Translations under genes and position numbers: made by a program
Part shown: in pieces, positions 34,776 through 42,953 of the stretch
How positions within the stretch are numbered: position 1 is the first letter of the stretch
Layout of the letters: each line of letters starts with the position of its first letter
Notes under the pieces: generated by a model
Seen by the model: the letters and a program-made list of their open reading frames with translations, nothing else
Told to the model about the DNA's origin: nothing
The model's database searches: none
Origin: 0-14-0-80-60-11 sp049322355
Lineage (GTDB): Bacteria > Desulfobacterota > Desulfobaccia > Desulfobaccales > 0-14-0-80-60-11
Assembly (NCBI GenBank): GCA_049322355.1
Contig: JBMORG010000022.1
Coordinates: 102,665-166,664 of the forward strand
Length of the DNA: 64,000 bases
Reading direction: 5' to 3'

Positions 34776-35627
34776 ATGGTCCAGTTCCAGCCCGATTTAT
34801 ACAAAGCCGGCCTCTTCTTGGAATTGCACAGATTCAAGAACCCTGAGCGAAGAGATAGGGGTTGGGATCTGTCTCTGGAAGAATTACGGGCCTTGTCCAC
34901 CATTACTATACTCTTGGCCCAGACAAATTATAAAGGTAACGAACCACCTGAGCAGATAAAAACCAAAAAAAACAACCGCTGGAAGCGCTTAAAAGAAATA
35001 CCAGTTCTCTCCTTTTCCTGGAATGAATACCTTGATCTTTATTATGGGCGTCAATTTTCAGTTTTCGGTTACCAAGGTCAGCAGGCTACAATACCGAAAA
35101 GGGCATTGGCACTCCTGCAAGATAAACAATTGAAAATAAAATACTATGTCAAAAGTGCAAAATATTGGATGTATTATACGGGCCCAATTATTATTGATCA
35201 AAACAGCTCCTTAACTAAAGGGAGTAAAAAAAGGAGGGTTGTATTAGAATTTCACCCCATATTTATCGATTTAATAAGTGATTTCTACGTCCTTAAACCT
35301 AAGACTTTGGTCCAGGATATCCAGCAATATCTTAAAAAGAACAGATTTAAGAAGGCAGTTTTACTTTTCATCGAATGGCTGATTACTAAGAATAAAAACC
35401 CTACCATAATAAGCAAGGACAAACTTATTGAACGGTTATGGTTAAAAAGTCTCCAAGAAAGCAGTCACATTTACAGACTGAACGAAACCCTAGAGGAATG
35501 TTATGACACTGCCAAAGGCTTGGGATATCTCCTGGAGGATGTCAACCGGGATGGATTCGGAAATCTCAGCTTTAAACTCAATCCCCAGAAATGCACCAGG
35601 CTGGGTAAGGAGAATAAGCAGCCATAG
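34776..35627 (+). CDS. Unknown protein coupled to the DnaB-like gene, possible replication protein
   Basis: The ATG lies 3 bases after the helicase stop, so the two are co-translated. The 283-aa product is basic and AT-coded, with regions such as FHPIFIDLISDFYVLKPKT and a C-terminal part that could form a winged helix (YDTAKGLGYLLEDV). This resembles plasmid or phage replication initiators in overall style, but no motif proves it and I do not recognise the family. Context (next to a DnaB-type helicase, two HTH proteins and a primase-like gene) supports a replication or maintenance role in the element. Confidence 0.5.
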   Translation: MVQFQPDLYKAGLFLELHRFKNPERRDRGWDLSLEELRALSTITILLAQTNYKGNEPPEQIKTKKNNRWKRLKEIPVLSFSWNEYLDLYYGRQFSVFGYQGQQATIPKRALALLQDKQLKIKYYVKSAKYWMYYTGPIIIDQNSSLTKGSKKRRVVLEFHPIFIDLISDFYVLKPKTLVQDIQQYLKKNRFKKAVLLFIEWLITKNKNPTIISKDKLIERLWLKSLQESSHIYRLNETLEECYDTAKGLGYLLEDVNRDGFGNLSFKLNPQKCTRLGKENKQP

Positions 35628-36225
35628 GGATTCGTGGTGATTACGCCCTTGGGTTCTATGGCCCTCCTGAAAATTGGCAATGATCAACCAGAAATGTAGC
35701 GTATTGCAACCAATTTATCCACTTTAAAATATGTATATTATCGGCATATACACCAATATTTCCGCAAGCATAGGGCTCAAAATGTAGATTCTACCTAAGT
35801 TTCGTCCCTTGTTTTCGTTATAAGAATACAACGTTTAAAAAGAAAGAGAAAAAACAGTCCGCGCCTCTCGATCATTCACTGCTTACCCCTTCATTCCCTT
35901 CTGGTTATTCACTAATCCTGGCCTTCATGGGTAGCCAAGCGTTATAAGCCAACTGGATTGCGTTTTATTCAGGCGCAAAGGGGCTTGTTTCATTTTAGTG
36001 TTAGGAAAGGTCTGCATTAATCCAGACGTTTGTCCTTATATTTAAAGCGCCAAACGTAGGCTTATAATCCGCAACCTTATATATATCCTATTCCCTGGTT
36101 ATCACGCTCTTCAGTCGTTACAGTTCCATCGGTCTATCCTGGGCTCCTGCTGGGTCTAAGATGGGCTTTTTCCAATTTATGAAGACAAGTTTATTCATCC
36201 AAATTAAAAATCGGAGGGTAAAAGC
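35628..36225. other. Long non-coding stretch in the element core
   Basis: Nearly 600 bases without a credible gene lie between the putative replication protein and the first excisionase-like gene. The sequence is AT-rich, with a run of TATA/ATAT words at 35725-35755 and a purine-rich patch at 35838-35855. No iterons or direct repeats could be made out by eye. It could hold the origin or the regulatory region of the element. Confidence 0.4.
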
Positions 36226-36441
36226 ATGTTTGAAACCTATCGCCGGGAAAAACTTATGAATACCAAGGATGTCGCCAAATTCATGAATGTCTCCGTCAGC
36301 AAGGTTAGAAATTGGGTAAAACAGGGACGTATACCATGCTTGAAACTAAACCAGGGGTTTTTCTTCCGCTCCGAAGATGTTTCCGGTTTTTGGTCCTCAT
36401 GCCTCCTGGCGCCTTATCAGGAGATTGCACCTCAAATTTAA
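36226..36441 (+). CDS. Excisionase-like helix-turn-helix protein 1
   Basis: The ATG at 36226 follows CGGAGGG at a good distance; an internal ATG gives MNTKDVAKFMNVSVSKVRNW, the start of a MerR/excisionase-type winged helix. The 71-aa product keeps the helix-turn-helix and the wing (QGRIPCLKLNQGFFFRSEDV) but ends in an unusual hydrophobic tail. Such proteins bind att or promoter DNA and direct excision or control element genes. A close relative follows at 36623. Confidence 0.75.
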   Translation: MFETYRREKLMNTKDVAKFMNVSVSKVRNWVKQGRIPCLKLNQGFFFRSEDVSGFWSSCLLAPYQEIAPQI

Positions 36442-36622
36442 ATGCCGAAACATGCCCATTTGCGGGGGTGAAATGGAAGCTTTATCCCCCATAGAGCTTT
36501 AACGGATACCATTCCAAGCACCAGGAACCAAGACCTGGCTGATTTGGCAATAAAAAAATTTGGGCTTGGTTAAATCAATGATCGTTAGGTCAATCACATT
36601 CATTCACCAGGAGGAATTACAA

Positions 36623-36817
36623 ATGCAGCAGACCAATCAAAAGCTTCTCGCTGTGGAGGCGGCGGCCCAGACTCTGGGCATATCAGTGCATACCCTCAGG
36701 GCATGGGTAAGCCAGCAACGGATCCCCTATGTCAAGCTAGGCCGACGCGTCCTTTTCCGTGCCGATGATCTGGAAACCTACATCAACTCCCATTTGGTCC
36801 AGACCAGGGGTTTTTAA
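36623..36817 (+). CDS. Excisionase-like helix-turn-helix protein 2
   Basis: The frame extends upstream to 36560, but the ATG at 36623 follows AGGAGG (36609-36614) and starts a complete 64-aa protein, so I use it. The sequence VEAAAQTLGISVHTLRAWVS then RIPYVKLGRRVLFRADDLE is a typical excisionase-family domain (helix-turn-helix plus wing). It is a diverged paralogue of the protein at 36226, about 180 bases upstream. The gene spacing and separate ribosome sites suggest independent control. Role: directionality factor or regulator for the tyrosine recombinase at 39461. Confidence 0.85.
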   Translation: MQQTNQKLLAVEAAAQTLGISVHTLRAWVSQQRIPYVKLGRRVLFRADDLETYINSHLVQTRGF

Positions 36818-37238
36818 AAGGAGGTGATTTTTATTGATCTAAACTAAGCCCAAGTCCTGGATAATCTATAACAACTGCCACTGGCGTGAATAATTCATCC
36901 CACCCCGCTTTTGGACTCTAACACAGCCCTTGTAAACCTGAGACTGTCAGCCTAAAGCTCCTGATCTATAGGAACAGGTTCGCCTGGGCTCAGCCTGGTA
37001 AGCGGCTTTGAAAAGCCAAAAGCCCATATTTCAATCTTTCCTCCGGGGAGGGCCCTTGGCGGGCTTTGTCCGGAGGATCAGATTCAGCAATTTCCGTAGA
37101 GGAGGGTTCCTATCGATTTGAATAACAATTCTCCCGGGATTTTCTCAAAGTTAAAGTAATTAAAGGCAAACCAATTAAACCATCAACCCAATTGAAAAAA
37201 CTTAATTAAATGATTGTAAAACAAAAAGGAGTAAATTT
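36818..37238. other. Non-coding region before the primase-like gene, with a GC-rich hairpin
   Basis: The 420 bases are without genes. At 37039-37077 TCCTCCGG pairs with CCGGAGGA, with inner GGGCCC/GGGC pairing, giving a stable hairpin upstream of the primase-like gene. The last 100 bases are AT-rich and probably contain the promoter, with a good ribosome site (AAAAAGGAG) before 37239. The hairpin may be a regulatory RNA structure or part of an origin. Confidence 0.5.
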
Positions 37239-39305
37239 ATGAACGAAATTCTATCAAACCAAAACGATGAACTGCGGCGGGGAGGAGCAGCAGCCATGGC
37301 TTCTACTTCGGTAACTGAAGCGACGGATTTACAGCCTGGCGAGGACTCATTAAAAGATACCGCCATTGCTGGAAAAGATGACGGTTCAGGGTGTCAACAG
37401 CCAGATTCCGACCCCCACAAACCCGGGGGTGCCAATCCGGGAGTAACCATGGCCAGGCTGGCTGCAATGTTGAAGTTGCCGCAAACCTTATTTGAAAAAC
37501 AGGGTTTAGCCAATTGCAAAAAGAACGGCTTGCCGGCTGTCCGCATCCCCCATCTCGATCCTCAGGGCAACACCCGGGCCGTTAAATGGCTGGTGAATCT
37601 CAATGGGGAGCAGGCATCGTTTGCCTCCGGCAAGAGTGACAAGCCTGCCCTCTATGGCCTTAAGGATTTGGAGATATATCGGACGGTAAAATATGTCTTT
37701 CTGGTCGATGGCATTTTTGACTGCTGGGTCTGCCAGCATCATAAAATCGCAGCGTTGGCCCTTCCAGAGCCTCTCTTCTGGCGACAAGACTGGAACCAAT
37801 ACCTTGCCGATTTAACCGTTTATATCTGGGATAAGGACGCTCCGGTTTTGCTCCCGAAACTGGTCAGTGAAACTCAGGACCTGCAAATAATCAAGATGCC
37901 CGAGGGCTTCAAGAATCTTACCGAAGCCCATCTTCAGGGTAAGGACATCTACAATCTAGTGGAGCAAAACGCAGATGTGGCGGTTTCCGCTAAGGATTAT
38001 CAACAAAAACACGCCCATCTTGTTATCAAGAGGCACGAGCACGAAGCGGCCTCGGTCATCACGGCAGCCGATCCGGTGCAGTTGGTGCGGGAAGCTATCC
38101 AGAGCTTGGGATACGGAGGCGATCTCAAGCCGCCCCTGATCACTTACCTGGCCCTCACTTCTAGGGTTTTGGCAATGCGCCCGGGAACTATGCCGGTCCA
38201 CCTGCTTCTCCTGGGCCAGCCTTCGTCGGGAAAATCCTATTGTTTGCAATTGGTCCTGAAGATGATGCCACCGGATACTTACAACAAAATCGACGCCGGC
38301 TCTCCCAAGGTATTCATCTACGACGATTTCGATTGCCAGCACCGGGCGGTCATCTTTTCCGAGGCCGACTCCTTGCCTGCCGGCGAGGATAACCCGGCGG
38401 CCAGCGGCATAAGGAATTTGTTGCAGGATAATTACCTGCACTACAAAGTTACCGAACGTGATCCGGAAACCGGACAGTTTGTGGTCAGGGAGATCGAAAA
38501 GCCTGGCCCTGTGGTGTTTGCAACGACAGCCGTTAAACGCTTGGGTACCCAGTTGGATTCCCGCTTATTTTCCCTGGAGGTGCCGGATGATCTTGCTCAA
38601 ATCCAGGCGGCGTTAGGAAAGCAGGCGGACATCGAACTTGCGGGTATGTCTGACCCAGACCCGGCGCTTATCGCCTACCAGGCCTATCTCCAGGCCTTGG
38701 CCCCCTGGGAAGTGATAGTCCCATTTGCCAAACGGCTGGCGGAATCGATTGGACGCTTACCCAATGCCAGCCGGATTACGCGGGACTTTGCCCGTTTAAT
38801 GTCCTTGATAAAGACGGTGGCGGTCATGCGCCATGGTAAGCGCCAACGGGATGAACAAGGCCGCCTAATTGCGGAGTTCGAGGACTATGCCTTGGTCTAT
38901 GAACTGGTGGGGCAAATGTACGAAACCACCATCACCCGGGTTTCGGATAAGATCCGCAATGTAATCAGGGCTGTCAAGGAGCTGAGGAGTGAAAATATTT
39001 CTCCGGTTAGTGAAACGAAAGTGGCCCAGCGCCTTGGGTGTTCGAAACAGGCTATCACTCGAGCAGTGAAGGAGGCCCTAAAACAGGGCTGGCTGGTCAA
39101 TCACGAGACCAAAAGGGGCTACCCATATGACTTGGTTGAGGGCGAGCCTTTACCCGGAGGCCTGGGATTACCGCCCACGATTCTATTGCACGATCCCTTG
39201 GAATATAAAAATAAAGATAAGCAAAAGGTTATTCAAGAGCCAGGCAATTCCAATGATGCCGGGGAGAGTCCGGAAGTCACAATCTCATGGGAGGAGCCAT
39301 TTTGA
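37239..39305 (+). CDS. Toprim/AAA+ primase-helicase-like protein
   Basis: The 688-aa product begins with a low-complexity region (to about residue 70). Then comes a primase-like part: residues 85-220 contain YVFLVDGIFDCWV and the Asp-containing VYIWDKDAPVLL, as in Toprim folds. An AAA+ ATPase domain follows with Walker A LGQPSSGKSYCLQL and sensor-type FATTAVKRLGTQLDSR. The C-terminus has a winged helix (KVAQRLGCSKQAITRAVKEA). This domain order suits a phage/ICE replication protein that primes and unwinds the element. Ribosome site AAGGAG precedes the ATG. An inactive Toprim in some relatives cannot be excluded, since no zinc finger is visible at the N-terminus. Confidence 0.7.
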   Translation: MNEILSNQNDELRRGGAAAMASTSVTEATDLQPGEDSLKDTAIAGKDDGSGCQQPDSDPHKPGGANPGVTMARLAAMLKLPQTLFEKQGLANCKKNGLPAVRIPHLDPQGNTRAVKWLVNLNGEQASFASGKSDKPALYGLKDLEIYRTVKYVFLVDGIFDCWVCQHHKIAALALPEPLFWRQDWNQYLADLTVYIWDKDAPVLLPKLVSETQDLQIIKMPEGFKNLTEAHLQGKDIYNLVEQNADVAVSAKDYQQKHAHLVIKRHEHEAASVITAADPVQLVREAIQSLGYGGDLKPPLITYLALTSRVLAMRPGTMPVHLLLLGQPSSGKSYCLQLVLKMMPPDTYNKIDAGSPKVFIYDDFDCQHRAVIFSEADSLPAGEDNPAASGIRNLLQDNYLHYKVTERDPETGQFVVREIEKPGPVVFATTAVKRLGTQLDSRLFSLEVPDDLAQIQAALGKQADIELAGMSDPDPALIAYQAYLQALAPWEVIVPFAKRLAESIGRLPNASRITRDFARLMSLIKTVAVMRHGKRQRDEQGRLIAEFEDYALVYELVGQMYETTITRVSDKIRNVIRAVKELRSENISPVSETKVAQRLGCSKQAITRAVKEALKQGWLVNHETKRGYPYDLVEGEPLPGGLGLPPTILLHDPLEYKNKDKQKVIQEPGNSNDAGESPEVTISWEEPF

Positions 39306-39460
39306 CTATGGGGCCAATCACCTAACAAGGACTCAGTTAAAGGCATAACCCAACATGGCTGGAAGGGGCGCCGCCCCTTCTAGTCATGCCCCCTCGGATG
39401 ACAATCTTTGGTGACATGATGGAAATAGAGGAGTAAAAACCAAGCAAGGAGGAAACAATT

Positions 39461-40591
39461 ATGGGATTACAGTTGGAGTGTCCCCAGTGCAAGTACCGCA
39501 ACAACCCCAAGGCCAAAAGCTGTAGATGCGGTGCGGCCTTGAGCAAGTTCAGCGGCCGAGTCTGGTGGATCGAGTATTACCAGGAGGGCCGGCGCTTTCG
39601 GGAGCGTATCGGGCCTAACAAGGGGGCGGCGGAGCAGCGGTTAAGAGAGGTTTTGAGCGCCAGGGCCGAGGGACGGCATATCAAAAAAAGCCCAGATGCC
39701 TCGACGCTGTTCAAAGATTTGGCAATCTGGTATCTTGATCTGGCCGAAGTTAAAGCCAAGCGTTCTTATCGTCGGGATCAATACAGTCTGGAAAAACTGC
39801 TCCCCTTTTTCGGGGACCGGCTGCTCAAGAACATCACGCCCGCACTTCTGGAGGCTTACAAACAAAAACGGTTGGCCGAACCTTCTTACCGGAAGCATCC
39901 TACCACCCCGGCGACGGTAAACCGGGAAGTCACCTGCTTCAAGGTAATATTCAACAAAGCCGTGGTAAATGGCAAAGCCGAGGCCAACCCGGCCAAGGGC
40001 GTCAAGCTCCTTAAGGAGAACAATGAAAGGGACCGGCTATTGACTGAAGAGGAGTACGAACGTCTAATGTCCCATTGCCCCCCTCATCTGAAGGCCATTG
40101 TGCAAACGGCTTATCTGACCGCCATGCGCCAAGGGGAGATCCTGAATCTCACCTGGGGACAGGTAGACCTGAAAGAGGGATTCATTCATCTGGGGCCGGA
40201 AGACACCAAGACCAATGAAGGCCGAGACATCCCGATCCATCCGGATCTTAAGGCCACCCTGTCGGCCCTGCCCCGTGGACTCCCCGATGTAAAAGTCTTT
40301 TCCTACCACGGCAAATCGGTGGCCAGCATTAAGACCAGTTTCACCACCGCCTGTAAAAACGCCGGGATCGAAAACTTCACTTTTCACGACCTGCGGCACA
40401 CCGCCATCAACAACTGGCGCCTACAAGGCCATGACTATTTCCGCATAATGGCCGCCAGCGGGCACAAGACCTTGGAGGTGTTCAAGCGCTATAATTCCGT
40501 GAGCAAAGGGGAGTTAAAACAGCTGGTGGATGCGAAGCCCCTTGCCATGGACACCAATATGGACACTGAGGGGCTGCTGAGGTCTATGTAG
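39461..40591 (+). CDS. int: Tyrosine recombinase (integrase) with N-terminal zinc ribbon
   Basis: The 376-aa product has two N-terminal CxxC-type pairs (CPQCKYRNNPKAKSCRCGA), a core-binding domain, and the catalytic residues of tyrosine recombinases: Arg223 (TAMRQGE), His309 and Arg312 (HDLRHT), His335 (GHKT), and Tyr344 (KRYNSV). ATG at 39461 follows AAGGAGG. The gene ends 24 bases from the 3' end of tRNA-Arg, and it points towards it. This is the standard place for the integrase of an element inserted in a tRNA gene, so the element extends to the left. The short zinc ribbon is an added feature of a subgroup of integrases. Confidence 0.9.
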   Translation: MGLQLECPQCKYRNNPKAKSCRCGAALSKFSGRVWWIEYYQEGRRFRERIGPNKGAAEQRLREVLSARAEGRHIKKSPDASTLFKDLAIWYLDLAEVKAKRSYRRDQYSLEKLLPFFGDRLLKNITPALLEAYKQKRLAEPSYRKHPTTPATVNREVTCFKVIFNKAVVNGKAEANPAKGVKLLKENNERDRLLTEEEYERLMSHCPPHLKAIVQTAYLTAMRQGEILNLTWGQVDLKEGFIHLGPEDTKTNEGRDIPIHPDLKATLSALPRGLPDVKVFSYHGKSVASIKTSFTTACKNAGIENFTFHDLRHTAINNWRLQGHDYFRIMAASGHKTLEVFKRYNSVSKGELKQLVDAKPLAMDTNMDTEGLLRSM

Positions 40592-40614
40592 TTCGGCTAA
40601 CGTGTTGATTTCAC

Positions 40615-40660
40615 TGGCGGGCGATGGGCGACTCGAACGCCCGACCTTTGGTTCCGGAGA
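40615..40660. other. Probable right attachment site in the tRNA 3' half
   Basis: Integrases of this type recombine within the 3' half of tRNA genes. The integrase stop at 40591 is 24 bases away. The exact crossover cannot be placed without the left copy, and I did not find a second copy of this 3' sequence in the window, so the left end is either outside or eroded. Confidence 0.5.
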
Positions 40661-40691
40661 CCAACGCTCTATCCACCTGAGCTAATCGCCC
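40615..40691 (-). tRNA. tRNA-Arg(CCG), with encoded CCA
   Basis: The minus strand folds into a complete tRNA. The acceptor GGGCGAT pairs with ATCGCCC, the D stem is GCTC/GAGC, the anticodon stem TTGGT/ACCAA holds the loop CTCCGGA with anticodon CCG (arginine, codon CGG), the T stem is GGGCG/CGCCC with loop TTCGAGT, and CCA is encoded after the discriminator G. The 3' half lies next to the integrase gene, so the recombination site is probably inside it and the gene was restored on integration. Confidence 0.95.
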
Positions 40692-40798
40692 TATAAAAAT
40701 AATAACAAATTCAGCCCCGCTGTCAAGGCAGGTCCAACTTGGCCCGGCTGAACTTTCACATATTGAAATGAGCGTTCGAAGTTTGAAGTCCCGGATGG

Positions 40799-40832
40799 TT
40801 AGGTGGTTTCACTGGTGGTGGTTAAACCTAAC
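40799..40832 (-). terminator. Weak hairpin at the end of the exopolysaccharide operon
   Basis: TTAGGTGGTTT pairs with AAACCTAA around a GT-rich loop, overlapping the stop codon (40828-40830) of the last operon gene on the minus strand. There is no clear T-run, so termination strength is uncertain. Confidence 0.3.
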
Positions 40833-41976
40833 TATTCCAAAATCTGGACCACCAATTTTGCCTGGGTATAGGCGGATTTTCCTGGAGAGGCACTGGTTCA
40901 GTGACCTCTACCAGGGGTTCGGGATTGTCTTCTGGAAGATGCAAGGGTTCGGGTGGTAATGGCGATGACAAGAACTTCATCAGGACCGGGACGAGTTGGC
41001 TGGTCATTTCCAGAACCAACCCTTCCAAGCGGGTTAGCCGGGCCGATAAGTCAGACACAGTTGCGTTTACACCGTCGGAATTTCCATAGTCGGCGACTTT
41101 GCCCCGTTCCTCAGCGGGTTCCGTGTCCGGGGACAAAGTCGTTTCTCCGGTTGATTCTCCAGCCATATCTTCAAGGCTGCCACCCTGCGCAGTAATAACG
41201 AGGTCGATAAACTCCCCATCAATTTCGTGCCTGCCTTCGGCAAATCCCGCCACCAGGGCCAGATCGCACCAGGCGTTTATCCGGCGCGGCACCCCTTGGG
41301 TATAGTCATAGAGTTTATCCAGAGCTGAAGCGGTAAATATGCCGCTGCCTCCGGCCCGAGCCAGGCGGAACCGGATATATTCCTTGGTTTCATCCTCATC
41401 CAAGGGTCTCAAATGGTAGTGGATGGCCACCCGCTGCGCCAGTTGCCGCAGGGACGGGTGCTTGAGGCGGTCCCTCAACCCGGGCTGCCCCACCAGGATT
41501 ACTTGCAAGAGGGGCTCTTTCTCGGTTTGCAGGTTTGACAGCAGGCGTAATTCCTCCAGGGCCTTGGGACCCAGGTTTTGGGCCTCATCCACCAGAAGGA
41601 CGACACGTTCCCCCCGGCTATAGGCATTGAGGAGGAACTGGTTAAAAGCCCCGAGACGGGCGGCGCGACTGGAGCCAAAATGGCCTCGGATCTCGAATTC
41701 CTTAAGGAGCAAATCCAGGAGATCTTCAGCTTCTACGGAAGTCTGATACAAGACTCCCACCCGTTGGCTGGACTCCTTTTCCCGCAACAATGATTTTATC
41801 AAGGTGGTCTTGCCGGTTCCCACCTCTCCCGTGAGAACTACAAACCCCATCCGCTCTTTGATGCCGTATTCCAGGTAAGCCCTGGCCAACTTATGCTGAG
41901 ATCCCAGATACAGATAACTGGGGTCGGGCACCAGAGTAAAGGGGCGTTCTTTTAATCCATAGAAATTTTCATACAT
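40828..41976 (-). CDS. GspA/ExeA-like AAA ATPase of the exopolysaccharide (XrtA-type) operon
   Basis: The 382-aa product starts MYENFYGLKERPFTLVPDPS, the hallmark of the ExeA/GspA-like ATPase family, and has Walker A TGEVGTGKTTL (Lys56) and Walker B VVLLVDEAQNL. After the ATPase (about residues 1-270) is a proline- and acid-rich tail with no domain. In exopolysaccharide loci with PEP-CTERM/exosortase genes a member of this family accompanies the tyrosine kinase and chain-length protein. Here it is 3 bases behind the kinase gene, so they are co-translated. A role in regulating polymer assembly or export is inferred from the family. Confidence 0.8.
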   Translation of the reverse strand: MYENFYGLKERPFTLVPDPSYLYLGSQHKLARAYLEYGIKERMGFVVLTGEVGTGKTTLIKSLLREKESSQRVGVLYQTSVEAEDLLDLLLKEFEIRGHFGSSRAARLGAFNQFLLNAYSRGERVVLLVDEAQNLGPKALEELRLLSNLQTEKEPLLQVILVGQPGLRDRLKHPSLRQLAQRVAIHYHLRPLDEDETKEYIRFRLARAGGSGIFTASALDKLYDYTQGVPRRINAWCDLALVAGFAEGRHEIDGEFIDLVITAQGGSLEDMAGESTGETTLSPDTEPAEERGKVADYGNSDGVNATVSDLSARLTRLEGLVLEMTSQLVPVLMKFLSSPLPPEPLHLPEDNPEPLVEVTEPVPLQENPPIPRQNWWSRFWNS

Positions 41977-41979
41977 AAC

Positions 41980-42885
41980 TTATTTTTGCCATGGTAGGGT
42001 AGAGGGTTTCTGTGAACCCTGATCCCCGTAATATTTGGGATAATAGCCATAGGACAACGGCGTGGTGTCGATCTTGTTGAGCACAAACCCCAGAACCGGG
42101 AAATCTTTAAGCAGTTCGATGGCATGCAGGATTTCTTCCCTGGGGGTCTTGCCGGACTCCACTACCAAAATGATGCCATCCACCAAAGGGGCAAAGGCCA
42201 GGGAATCGGCATAGATCAACGGCGGTAAGTCAAAAAGGACGTATCGGTCCGGATAAAAATGTTTCAGTTCCCGGACCAAATCCAGCATTCGAGGGGAACT
42301 GAGGAGTTCGGCAGAATCGGAGGTGGGACTTCCCGCGGGAAGAACCACCAGATTGGTCAGGCCTTCCGGGTGCACCAAGGAATCTGCAACGGGGTACCCT
42401 GAGGTTAAAAAATCCTTGAGTCCAGGTCCGGACGGCAAATCCAGGTAGCGATGAAGGGACGGATTGCGCATGTCACCATCCACCAGCATTACGGTTTGCC
42501 CCACTTTTTGGGAAATGGATATGGCCAAATTGATGGAGGTCAAGGATTTTCCCTCGTTGGGCAAGGGGCCGGTAATCATCAGGGTGTTCCGATGTTCCCT
42601 TTTGGTGCGGTGCAAGACGTGGGTTCGCAGCAATTTATAGGCTTCCCAGAGGGTCTTGTCACTGCCGTTGACGATCAAGCGTTGGCGGCGCAGAAGATCC
42701 ATGTTCACGGCGATTTTGCGGGTATAGGTGTACTGGATCTCCCCGGGAGTCTCGCCAAAACCCGCCACTTCTTCCAGGTCAAGGAAAGGAGCCTGGGGTG
42801 GCTCCTGGCCGGCGGGTGGTTTGACCTCCACTTTCTTCTGATGCAAGGATTTGGCTTTTTCTAAGGCTTTATTTATAAAACTCAC
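41980..42885 (-). CDS. CpsD/CapB-type tyrosine autokinase
   Basis: The 301-aa product is a BY-kinase cytoplasmic domain. Walker A is GPLPNEGKSLTSINLA, Walker A' is VMLVDGDMRNPS, and Walker B is YVLFDLPPL. The C-terminal tail has a tyrosine cluster (LSYGYYPKYYGDQ), the autophosphorylation sites. The kinase has no membrane segments of its own, so it works with the separate Wzz-type protein encoded just before it (gap 68 bases on the minus strand). Phosphorylation cycles control the length and export of exopolysaccharide. The N-terminal MSFINKALEKAKS start is shared with the XrtA-associated kinases. Confidence 0.88.
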   Translation of the reverse strand: MSFINKALEKAKSLHQKKVEVKPPAGQEPPQAPFLDLEEVAGFGETPGEIQYTYTRKIAVNMDLLRRQRLIVNGSDKTLWEAYKLLRTHVLHRTKREHRNTLMITGPLPNEGKSLTSINLAISISQKVGQTVMLVDGDMRNPSLHRYLDLPSGPGLKDFLTSGYPVADSLVHPEGLTNLVVLPAGSPTSDSAELLSSPRMLDLVRELKHFYPDRYVLFDLPPLIYADSLAFAPLVDGIILVVESGKTPREEILHAIELLKDFPVLGFVLNKIDTTPLSYGYYPKYYGDQGSQKPSTLPWQK

Positions 42886-42953
42886 GGTCTTATCTTCCCT
42901 GGCTAAGAATTTGTATAAAGGATTCGGTTTCCATCCCTGCCAAATTGTACAGA

